A DNA stretch of 64,000 nt, from NCBI RefSeq assembly GCF_937980635.1, contig NZ_CALJPG010000037.1:1-64000 (forward strand). Direction: 5' to 3'. The stretch's first letter is position 1. Each line of letters starts with the position of its first letter. Positions 26,122-33,646 of the stretch are shown here, piece after piece. Under the pieces are notes generated by a model. The model searched no databases and had not been told where the DNA came from. It worked only from the letters and a program-made list of their open reading frames with translations. The DNA is from an uncultured Campylobacter sp. Its GTDB lineage: Bacteria > Campylobacterota > Campylobacteria > Campylobacterales > Campylobacteraceae. The position numbers and the translations under genes were made by a program.

Positions 26122-26756
26122 TTAGATCCTTTCAGTGATTTTATATCTAGGCTTTGATTTATCAAAAGCTCGTTTCCCTCGACGCGGATAAACTCGCTCT
26201 TGCCGATGTTTTCGATGATTAGGCTTTGCGCTTTAAGGCGCTTTTTGCGTTTGAGCGATTTTACGAATTTTGCAAGGCTCGTCCATTCGCTACGATCGAA
26301 GGTTTTTTCTTTGACTTCGATATCGTAGGGTTTGGTCTCGCGGCTTTTGCTCGAAAGTAGCGGTTTGTCGAAAAAAGACAAAAAATACCTGAGCTTCTCG
26401 TCGCGCTCTTTATACATCAGCTTAATCTCCTCTTTTGAGGCGATTAAAATTTCCTCTTTTTCTTTGTGAAGTCTGTCCTTATCGCTTTGTAGTGCTTCGA
26501 TTTTAACTTTTAGCTCGGAGATTTCTTTGATGAGATAGTCGATGAAGCTTTGAGTGCCCGCCCCGCCGCCAGTACGTGTGCTTTTAGTAGAGCCTTGCGA
26601 AGCGGGTTCGCTTTGTTGCATTTCATCATCTAAAAGCACGTAGCGTACGCCGCCGCTTTCCTCGGCGCGCAAGGAATTTCTGCGGATGCGGTTGTAGACG
26701 GCTTCTTTTGAAATTCCTAAAATTTCGGCTGCTTCGCCGATCGAGACTTTTTTCAT
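26118..26756 (-). CDS. HTH and coiled-coil protein (DUF3972-like)
   Basis: 212 residues. An N-terminal MerR/excisionase-type helix-turn-helix (SIGEAAEILGISKEAVYNRIRR) is followed by a Ser/Thr/Gly linker, a long coiled coil at about residues 75-130 (ELKVKIEALQSDKDRLHKEK) and a basic C-terminal part (VKSLKRKKRLKAQ). The family resembles a Campylobacterota-specific group of unknown function; the DUF3972 label is tentative. Coupled by a 4-base overlap to the UPF0323 lipoprotein, which could be its regulatory target or partner. Confidence 0.68.
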   Translation of the reverse strand: MKKVSIGEAAEILGISKEAVYNRIRRNSLRAEESGGVRYVLLDDEMQQSEPASQGSTKSTRTGGGAGTQSFIDYLIKEISELKVKIEALQSDKDRLHKEKEEILIASKEEIKLMYKERDEKLRYFLSFFDKPLLSSKSRETKPYDIEVKEKTFDRSEWTSLAKFVKSLKRKKRLKAQSLIIENIGKSEFIRVEGNELLINQSLDIKSLKGSK

Positions 26757-26979
26757 ACAAAGATGCCTTTTAGCGTTTTAGGTAATTATTGCTAAATTTG
26801 CCTAAAATAGGCATTAAACGCTTCGTTTACAAAGATAGATTCCGCTTTACCGCAGCCGGCGCGCAATAAATTCCGCTCGCTTGCGCTTGCGCGATATAAA
26901 ATTTCGCTTCGCTTGTAAAGCCGCGCAAAATTATTTTTTGCTGAGCTTTTAGAATTTTAGCCTAATAATGTTGCTTAAT

Positions 26980-27002
26980 TAAGTATATTTTTTATACACT
27001 TA
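26980..27002. promoter_or_regulatory. Candidate TetR-type operator
   Basis: An imperfect inverted repeat, TAAGTATA...TATACACTTA, lies just upstream of the TetR regulator gene at 27034 in a locally A/T-rich region, where an autoregulatory operator would be expected. Confidence 0.35.
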
Positions 27003-27033
27003 CAAAAAATTTTAGTATTTCAAAGGAGGCGAA

Positions 27034-27657
27034 ATGCCCGAATCGCCTAAATATAAAAAATCCGAAATTCGCTGTAAGCTCATTTTAGACGCGGCGCTGG
27101 AGCTGTTTTTAGCCAAAGTCTACGAAGCTACGAGCTTAAGCGATATCATCGAGCTTAGCGGCGGCTCGCTATCGTCGGTTTATAAGTATTTTGATAACAA
27201 AGAAAGCCTATTTTTGCGCATCATCGAACTGCAAAGTAAAAAGCTTGATGAGCGAATGAACGAGCGCATGCGAATCAATAAAGACCTAAAATTGCGTGAG
27301 TATCTGCAGGAGTTTGCAGGGATTTATCTGGAGTTTCTTTTCGCTCCGGAGGCGATAAAATTCTACCGACTGATACTTTTCAGCGGCTTTAACGGCGCGC
27401 TTAGCGAGAGCCCAAAAATCTTTTTAAAAAGCGGCGTGCTAGGTTCGCCGAATGCGCTGGATGAGTATTTGGCGGCGCATGCGGACGAGTTTGCGCCCGG
27501 ACGCACGGCAAAAAGCCTAGCACTATATTTTTGCTTTTTACTTAGAGAGCCGCATTTTAGCAGGCTGCTGTTTTTCGACGAAAAGCTAAATTTCAAAGCG
27601 AGCGAGCTAATCAAGGACCGCATCGATATGTTTTTGCTAGGCGTAAAAAAACGCTAA
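27034..27657 (+). CDS. TetR-family transcriptional regulator
   Basis: 207 residues. The N-terminal helix-turn-helix is clear: ILDAALELFLAKVYEATSLSDI then GGSLSSVYKYFDNKESLF, the standard TetR signature. The C-terminal ligand domain is less conserved. A strong AAAGGAGG site precedes the ATG. The C-terminal region resembles AcrR-like regulators of efflux pumps, but no pump gene lies next to it; its neighbour is the RclA-like flavoenzyme 326 bases downstream, and a terminator lies between. Confidence 0.85.
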   Translation: MPESPKYKKSEIRCKLILDAALELFLAKVYEATSLSDIIELSGGSLSSVYKYFDNKESLFLRIIELQSKKLDERMNERMRINKDLKLREYLQEFAGIYLEFLFAPEAIKFYRLILFSGFNGALSESPKIFLKSGVLGSPNALDEYLAAHADEFAPGRTAKSLALYFCFLLREPHFSRLLFFDEKLNFKASELIKDRIDMFLLGVKKR

Positions 27658-27659
27658 TG

Positions 27660-27691
27660 GCGGAATTTTACGGCGTAAATTCCGCGTTTTT
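27660..27691 (+). terminator. Intrinsic terminator after tetR-family gene
   Basis: GCGGAATTT (27660-27668) pairs perfectly with AAATTCCGC (27677-27685), then a TTTTT run at 27687-27691. Confidence 0.8.
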
Positions 27692-27983
27692 CGCGCCTTT
27701 AAATTTTATGAGCGGTTTGGGGCTTAGAATTTGATTCTATCCGTTACCAAGCGCTATAAAGTGCCGCATATCCCGCGCTTAAAATTTTAATTCTATCGGC
27801 GCAGAATTTTTAAAACAATTAGAGCCAAAATTTTATTTTCCGCATTAAATTCTGCGCCGAAGTTAGAATTTCGTCGTGGAATTTCGCGCCTCTTGCCTGT
27901 GCCTTTAAATTTGCGCCACTCAGATTTTAAATTTAATAAAACCTCTTATAATCCCGCGAAATTTTAGATCAAAAGGATAAAAA
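27692..27983. promoter_or_regulatory. Spacer with -10 box for the RclA-like gene
   Basis: A/T-word spacer. TATAAT at 27947-27952 sits 32 bases before the ATG at 27984 and is a good -10 element; no -35 is obvious, as usual for Campylobacter. AAAAGGAT is the ribosome site. Confidence 0.55.
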
Positions 27984-29324
27984 ATGGATTATGATATCAT
28001 CATAATAGGCTTTGGCAAGGCGGGCAAAACCCTTGCCGCAAAATCCGCCGCGCTGAGCAAAAAGGTCGCTCTCATCGAGCGCTCGCCGCAGATGTACGGC
28101 GGCACCTGCATCAACGTAGGCTGCATCCCGACCAAGCGGCTAGTTACGGCGAGCAAGGAAGCAGGCTTCGTAAATTTCAGCGTGCTCGGAGAGTATTTCG
28201 TGCTGAGCATGCAGAAAAAGGACGAGCTCGTAGAGGCGCTGAGGGCGAAAAATTTAGCCATGCTAAAAGGTAACCCGAATATCGACGTAATCGACGGCGA
28301 AGGCTCATTTACGAGCGCGAATTCCGTGCGCGTGCTAAGCCCTGACGGACAAACGCGTGAAATTTCGGCAGAAACGATCGTCGTAAATACGGGCTCGAGG
28401 GAGGTCGAGCCTAGCTTTGATGTAAGCTCGCAGATCGCTTATAGTAGCGAAGAAATTTTAAATTTAAAGATCCTGCCGAAGCATCTAGTAATCATCGGCG
28501 GCGGATTTATCGGGCTTGAGTTTGCTTCGATGTTTGCGGGATTCGGTTCGAAAGTCAGCGTGCTGATGCGATCGAAATTTATGAAAAACGAGGATGAGGA
28601 CGTGGCCGCCAGCGTCAAATCCGCTCTGCAGGCCCAAGGGGTGGAGATTATCGAGGGCTGCGAGTTTTTGAGTTTAAATGACGGCGAGCTAAAATTTAAC
28701 CTCGCGGGCGAGAGCAGGCTGATCGCGGCGGATGCATTTTTATACGCCCTCGGTCGTCGCGCGAATACGGGTGAGCTAAATTTAGCCGCTGCGGGGGTGC
28801 AGACGGATGCGCACGGCAATATCATCACAAATGAGCATCTGCAAAGCTCGACTGCTGGCATCTACGCGGCAGGCGACGTGCGTGGCGGCGAGATGTTTAC
28901 CTACACGAGCCTGGATGATTTCAGGATCATTTTTAGCGCGCTTTTCGGAGACGGCGCGCGCACTACGAAAAATCGCACGCCGCATGCAAGCGTGCTGTTT
29001 ACCCGCACACCGCTAGCTCGCATCGGCCTTAGCGAGAGGCAGGCAAGAGAGAGTGGGCGCGAGATCAAGGTGCTGAAGCTTTCGATGGCGGCGGTGCCCG
29101 GCGCCAAGGTCGTAGCGCACGACGAGGGAATGATGAAAGCGGTCGTGGACGCAGCTAGCGGCGAAATTTTAGGTGCGGCGCTTCACTGCGTAAACGCGCA
29201 CGAGATCGTTAATGAGTTGGCGATCGCCATGGCGCTGGGCGCGAAGGCGGACTTTTTCAAAAATCAAATTTTTACGCATCCTAGCATCAGCGAGGCACTG
29301 AACGATCTTTTCGGACAGTTTTAA
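27984..29324 (+). CDS. RclA-like pyridine nucleotide-disulfide oxidoreductase
   Basis: FAD/NAD(P)H flavoenzyme of 446 residues. The N-terminal IIIIGFGKAGKTLA is the FAD dinucleotide motif in the form typical of RclA (YkgC), and the redox pair is Cys42/Cys47 in GGTCINVGCIPTK. The second Rossmann motif is IIGGGFIGLEFASM, and TAGIYAAGDV and HPSISEALNDLF close the family pattern. E. coli RclA protects against hypochlorous acid through copper reduction; a similar redox-stress role is possible but not shown. Mercuric-reductase-type metal-binding domains are absent. Monocistronic by appearance. Confidence 0.85.
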   Translation: MDYDIIIIGFGKAGKTLAAKSAALSKKVALIERSPQMYGGTCINVGCIPTKRLVTASKEAGFVNFSVLGEYFVLSMQKKDELVEALRAKNLAMLKGNPNIDVIDGEGSFTSANSVRVLSPDGQTREISAETIVVNTGSREVEPSFDVSSQIAYSSEEILNLKILPKHLVIIGGGFIGLEFASMFAGFGSKVSVLMRSKFMKNEDEDVAASVKSALQAQGVEIIEGCEFLSLNDGELKFNLAGESRLIAADAFLYALGRRANTGELNLAAAGVQTDAHGNIITNEHLQSSTAGIYAAGDVRGGEMFTYTSLDDFRIIFSALFGDGARTTKNRTPHASVLFTRTPLARIGLSERQARESGREIKVLKLSMAAVPGAKVVAHDEGMMKAVVDAASGEILGAALHCVNAHEIVNELAIAMALGAKADFFKNQIFTHPSISEALNDLFGQF

Positions 29325-29526
29325 ATTTGAAATTTAACGGCGCTCGGGCTTGGCGATGCCTGGGCGCCCTAGCTAGGCAATGTCCTACTCCAAGCGCCCG
29401 GAACAAATTGATCGTGAAATTTAATGCGCCGGAGCGGGTTAAATTTAGACTGAGTTAAATAATTTGAGCCCTTGCCACCCACTCCTTGCTTGATCGCTAG
29501 AGCTTGGTTAATTGATTGAAATAGTA

Positions 29527-30084
29527 TTAATTCATAAAATATTCGCGTTTAGGAATAGCAAGATCGCAATCTATTTGGCACTCGGTAAGAGTATGTGGAT
29601 AAAATTTCTTACCGCAATTTATGCAGGTAAAAACGATTTCGTCCGTCGCTTCGTTTAACATAACTCTATAATCGCTAGGCGACCATTGCGGACATTCGCA
29701 CGCCAAGTCCAAATCCACGCTAACTACCAAACTATCAAATACAATCGAGTTTAATTCCTCATAGACCAGTCTTAAGTTCTTTTGATCTTTCAATGCTCTA
29801 ATTTTATTTATCAAGCGATATTTGTCCGATTTGATAATCTTTGCGCCAAAGATATCCTTCGCTTTTCCGTCGCCGTAAATCAATAGCTCGGTCGGATAAT
29901 CTTTAAAATTTAACTTTAACAGCTCGTCCAAGCCGCAACCGTCGTATTCTTTCATAAGAAACAAAATTTTATTTTCCATAAACCATGTCGCTATGCAGCA
30001 GCATACTTGCTCGGGATCAAAAGGATGTAGATTTAAAATTCTATTTTCTAACGATAAACACAAATTTCTAATTTTGGGCTGCAT
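29527..30084 (-). CDS. Unknown protein with C-terminal zinc-ribbon-like motif
   Basis: 185 residues, not recognised. The N-terminal three quarters is mixed charged/hydrophobic without a signal peptide. The C-terminal part contains CECPQWSPSDYRVM and then VFTCINCGKKF, so C-x-C and C-x2-C could form a zinc ribbon. Low GC compared with the flanking housekeeping genes. It lies 31 bases downstream of another unknown gene on the same strand and may form a unit with it. The ribosome site (TGGATT) is weak. Confidence 0.55.
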   Translation of the reverse strand: MQPKIRNLCLSLENRILNLHPFDPEQVCCCIATWFMENKILFLMKEYDGCGLDELLKLNFKDYPTELLIYGDGKAKDIFGAKIIKSDKYRLINKIRALKDQKNLRLVYEELNSIVFDSLVVSVDLDLACECPQWSPSDYRVMLNEATDEIVFTCINCGKKFYPHTLTECQIDCDLAIPKREYFMN

Positions 30085-30115
30085 TATTTAATCCATTTAA
30101 CGGCTAAATTTTAAA

Positions 30116-30844
30116 TTAGACTATCTCTACCGATATTTGAGCGTCGATTTTGCCGCCATTTTCTTTTAAAATTTCAGGAAATCCCAATTTTATAATCTGC
30201 TCTTCGGAGAGGCTATAAGAATAGTGGATATTTGACTCTATGCTCAGCGGAGCGACTATTTTTGCAACTTCGCTAAAAGGCAGCTTAACGTCCAATAACG
30301 CCACGTAAAAGGCTTCCGTATTGCTATCAAAGACATTTATATAGCAGCCTTTTATATTTTTATCGCCGCTATTTGGAGCCTTGATTATTCTTTCATGGAC
30401 AGCAGTGGATTCGAAGAAGTATGAAAAACCGGGCTTAACCATATCGATGCACCCAAAAGATCTCATCTGCTCTATGTTTAAGCTATAGCTATATACATAG
30501 TAGGGATCGTCTTCATCCGATTTTACGATTTGTTTTATATCTTCCAAATCAAGATCTATTTGCCGCGAATCGGCATAGCTCTCATCGATACCGAAAGATG
30601 TTATCTCATAATATGTCTTATAATACATATCGCGTATATGAAATTTAATCCGCTTATCCCTTAAAAGCTTTGGATCTATTTTTATACCGAGTTTTTCCGC
30701 GTCCGATTTCGCAATCAATTCAGGCTCGAATATAAATTCTTTTCCAAAACGATCGCTTTGCCCTTTTGGAATTTTAATCCAATACAGTTCTCGTCCATCT
30801 CTTACCGGAAAAAGATAACGAAAAATACCTTTTATACTTTTCAT
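30116..30844 (-). CDS. Unknown protein
   Basis: 242 residues with no signal peptide or membrane helix; acidic and Tyr/Ile-rich. Two related-looking segments, YVYSYSLNIEQMRSFGCIDMVKPG and IHYSYSLSEEQIIKLGFPEILK, suggest an internal duplication of a (Y)SYSL-x-x-EQ-x-x-x-x-G unit near residues 118 and 210. ATG at 30844 has AAGGAT. The A/T-rich composition suggests acquired DNA. No function can be given. Confidence 0.55.
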   Translation of the reverse strand: MKSIKGIFRYLFPVRDGRELYWIKIPKGQSDRFGKEFIFEPELIAKSDAEKLGIKIDPKLLRDKRIKFHIRDMYYKTYYEITSFGIDESYADSRQIDLDLEDIKQIVKSDEDDPYYVYSYSLNIEQMRSFGCIDMVKPGFSYFFESTAVHERIIKAPNSGDKNIKGCYINVFDSNTEAFYVALLDVKLPFSEVAKIVAPLSIESNIHYSYSLSEEQIIKLGFPEILKENGGKIDAQISVEIV

Positions 30845-30963
30845 TTTTGAATCCTTCTTGTTTTATTTGCTTCTCAAGCCGCTTTAAATTTACGCTATAC
30901 GCGCTTGGATACTTGGCGCGTATTGAAATTTTAAAATCCGCGCCAAGTTCTTTCACCCGGCGG

Positions 30964-31329
30964 CTAGTACTTTCTTTTTACTATGTCGTCCTTCTTTACG
31001 AAATACTCCGTTTCGTCGCAAGGATAGTAAATTTTACACCATTTATCGTTGCAGCTTTCGATAGGAACAAGTCCTGCCAACCCTGCGTTTATCTGCGTAG
31101 GTATAAAATTTTGCCCTGTTTTAATATAAATTGTGCGGTGCACGTTTTTTTTAAAGGCATAAATTTTGCTATCATCGATTTCATAATCCGCTCCGAAGTC
31201 GAAAATGCCTGCACACTGACTAATAAATCCATAATTATTGCTTGTTAAAAACTTATTGGGTATCGGATTCATGCAACCGCTAAATATTGCCATCCAAATT
31301 ATGGCTGATACTAATGTCAAAATTCTCAT
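30964..31329 (-). CDS. Small lipoprotein with SH3b-like C-terminus
   Basis: 121 residues. Signal peptide with lipobox FSGC (Cys19) makes it a likely membrane lipoprotein. The C-terminal part, NDKWCKIYYPCDETEYFVKKDDIV, has the W-C-K-I...YFVKKDDI pattern of bacterial SH3 domains, which often bind peptidoglycan. AGGAG lies about 10 bases before the ATG at 31329. Part of the low-GC unknown block at 29.5-31.7 kb. Confidence 0.65.
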   Translation of the reverse strand: MRILTLVSAIIWMAIFSGCMNPIPNKFLTSNNYGFISQCAGIFDFGADYEIDDSKIYAFKKNVHRTIYIKTGQNFIPTQINAGLAGLVPIESCNDKWCKIYYPCDETEYFVKKDDIVKRKY

Positions 31330-31442
31330 CTTATTTTTGCTCCTCTATCGGAATTCTATTTATAACGCCTTATGATATTGCTTGTGAATACATGCGTAAT
31401 TTTAAAATTTTCTGCCTTAATTGCGCCTATCTTTTGAATATT

Positions 31443-31634
31443 TTATTCCTTGTCGCGCCGATTTTGCACCCCCTTTAGCCGCTCTTTTTCAAATTTATAA
31501 TATCTTTTAAGCTTTTTATTCTTTTCTGCTTGATTTTACTTTTCTATCTCGGCATAATCTTGCAGCGCGCCTCCGCACTTAGGGCAAACACTCCTATCTT
31601 TAACGTCCGTGAAATTATAAAATTTACTTCTCAT
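31443..31634 (-). pseudogene. Broken small zinc-ribbon gene (in-frame TAA)
   Basis: Reading the minus strand from ATG at 31634 gives 32 residues with VCPKCGGAL (a C-x2-C zinc-ribbon half), then TAA at 31536-31538. The same frame goes straight on with a very protein-like, Lys/Glu-rich helical sequence (KLKRYYKFEKERLKG) to a second TAA at 31443-31445. This looks like one small gene of about 62 codons split by a nonsense change, or two small peptides. No good ribosome site is seen at the ATG, so the true start may have been lost. Confidence 0.4.
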
Positions 31635-31949
31635 ATTTTTAAAATTTTATCGTAATTTTCCTACAAAATTTTACTTAAATTTGGCTTCAGTCGTTTAAAA
31701 TTTTATCTCTTTGAAATTTAAATTTCAACCATTGTCCGGCGTTTTAAATTTCTTTGTTTTTTTAAAATGCGCGCCTCAAACGCCGCTTTAAAATTTACGC
31801 AGACGCGAGCAGGCGAGGAGTCGCCGCGATAAATTTAAAGTCAAATTTTATTTCTAGCCATCTTTTAATTTGTTTCTTATCTTTGATGTATTAAAATCCC
31901 GCTCCGTTTCATTTGCAAATTTGAAACGTATTTCTAAAAAGGAAAATCA
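31635..31949. other. Non-coding spacer upstream of SemiSWEET gene
   Basis: A/T-rich spacer with AAAATTTT words and no supported gene. TAAAAT near 31892 is a weak candidate -10 for the SemiSWEET gene. Confidence 0.4.
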
Positions 31950-32207
31950 ATGAGCGAAAGAAATTTACAAATTTTAGGTTGGGCGGGCACATGCCTGTCG
32001 GTCATCATGTACGTATCCTACGTGCCGAACATAATGGCAAATTTAGACGGCAACAAAGTCCCATTTCTCCAGCCGCTCGCAGCCGCGATAAACTGCACGA
32101 TATGGGTTAGCTACGGTCTTTTAAAACCTAAAAAGGACTATCCGCTCGCCGCGGCGAATTTCCCGGGGATCATCTTTGGGCTACTAACCGCAATAACGGC
32201 GCTTTAA
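31950..32207 (+). CDS. SemiSWEET sugar transporter
   Basis: 85-residue, three-helix membrane protein that would dimerise to form a small sugar uniporter. The family motif YVPNIMANLDGNK (PQ/PN loop in helix 1), the INCTIWVSYG segment of helix 2 and AANFPGIIFG of helix 3 are all present and the length is typical. Many Campylobacter do not use sugars, so the natural substrate is uncertain. The GAAAGG-like site precedes ATG at 31950. Confidence 0.85.
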   Translation: MSERNLQILGWAGTCLSVIMYVSYVPNIMANLDGNKVPFLQPLAAAINCTIWVSYGLLKPKKDYPLAAANFPGIIFGLLTAITAL

Positions 32208-32502
32208 ACCGCGCCTTTAGCGGCTTGATAAATTTCAAAATCGCCCGAGCAGTACTTTTGCATGCCGCGTCCGCAACGCTTTTTAGTCGCCTACTACGTG
32301 CTGCAACTGCTCGCTCGCTGTCACGCCAAGCCTGAGCTAGCTTACCACAAGCGCGCCCGCACCTCACAAATCCATTACGACGCGGCTTTAAAATTTCACA
32401 AAATCGCCCGCACCGCATTTAAATCTGCCGAATTTAAATAACTTTTATACAAAATTTGATAAGCTTATTTCGGTCAAAATTTTATCTTTAAAAGGACGAA
32501 AA

Positions 32503-33348
32503 ATGAAAAAGGTCATCACTTGCGTCGATCAAAATGCGCTTGCCCCGGCGGTTAGAGATTATGGAATTTATGTCGCTAAAACCTTGGGTGCCGAGCTCGT
32601 GTTTATTCACGTGGTTGAAATCCCGGAGCTTGGCGAGAATTTTTATGGGCTAGCCGCAGGCGGGATCGTCCTAGGAGAGAATGATATCCTTGCAAATAGC
32701 TACGGAAGTCCCACATTAGGCGGCGTGGATGCGGAGAAAGACCACGAAGAAGCCGAAGCGATGCTGGATGAATATATCTGCGCTGCGACTGCTGCGGGCG
32801 TAAAGGCGAGTAAGATCATCAAAGATGGCGATTTCATCGACGTTATCGCCGAGTACAAGGACGAAGCCGAAATTTTTGTACTCGGTATCAAGGGCTCAAA
32901 TAACGAGGACGTAGGCTTTAACGCAAGCGTGCTGATAAAGGAGCTTCACGTGCCGTCGCTGCTCGTAAATAAAGAATTTTCGCCGATTAACTCCGTGCTC
33001 ATTGCGTTTGACGGTACTGACGCGGCGAAACGCACACTTGAGTTTATAAAGAGCTCAAAGCTTCTTGCGAGCGCACATAAGCATGTCTTGCACATCAATG
33101 CGGGTGCCACAGAGGGCGAGCGGATGCTGGATCTGGCGCGCGAAATTTTAGGCACTCAAAACGCCACTTTCAAATGCATCCAAGCCGAAGTGCCCGCCGA
33201 TGAGATCATCAAATATCGCCGCGCCAATAACCTCGATCTCATCGCTACCGGCGCCTTTACGAAGGGATTTTTCAAAAAGCTCTTTTTAGGCAGCGTCTCC
33301 GAGGATATCTTGCACAATGCGCTTGTACCGGTGCTAGTGCTATCGTAA
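32503..33348 (+). CDS. Universal stress protein, tandem UspA domains
   Basis: 281-residue cytosolic protein with two UspA folds, approximately residues 1-150 and 160-281. The first begins KVITCVDQNALAPAVRDYG and the second NSVLIAFDGTDAAKRTLEF; the second ends with the nucleotide-binding pattern TGAFTKGFFKKLFLGSVSEDIL, typical of ATP-binding Usp proteins. AAAAGGACG is the ribosome site. Role in stress survival is by family only. Confidence 0.85.
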   Translation: MKKVITCVDQNALAPAVRDYGIYVAKTLGAELVFIHVVEIPELGENFYGLAAGGIVLGENDILANSYGSPTLGGVDAEKDHEEAEAMLDEYICAATAAGVKASKIIKDGDFIDVIAEYKDEAEIFVLGIKGSNNEDVGFNASVLIKELHVPSLLVNKEFSPINSVLIAFDGTDAAKRTLEFIKSSKLLASAHKHVLHINAGATEGERMLDLAREILGTQNATFKCIQAEVPADEIIKYRRANNLDLIATGAFTKGFFKKLFLGSVSEDILHNALVPVLVLS

Positions 33349-33375
33349 TCGCAAGACCAAACGCCGATAAACGCT

Positions 33376-33420
33376 AAATTCCGTCGCTTACGTTATTTTA
33401 AAGCGGCGGAATTTTAGAAT
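33376..33420 (+). terminator. Intrinsic terminator after uspA-like gene
   Basis: A 14-pair stem (33376-33389 with 33401-33414, one wobble) around an 11-base loop, followed by a T-rich tract. The remaining spacer to 33646 is very A/T-rich and holds the promoter of the next gene; GATTATAAAATC near 33621-33632 contains a possible -10. Confidence 0.65.
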
Positions 33421-33646
33421 TTTAAATTTTTCAATCCTTCGTTTTTCAAATTCATATACTTTTTAAAATTTATATAAATTTTTCTTAAAAATTCGTCAAT
33501 AGATCTTATTAAATTCCGTTAAATTAGTAATCGCATATATAATTTTATGATTTAGTTTATTAAAAATTTTATTATTATTTAAGAAGAATTGTAAGATAAT
33601 CCCGCCAGTAAATTGATATAGATTATAAAATCTAAAAAGGATTTTT

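Noticed and set aside
31287..31478. Plus-strand open frame of 63 residues near the lipoprotein start
   Set aside because: Overlaps the lipoprotein start and the split zinc-ribbon frame on the other strand, which are better supported.
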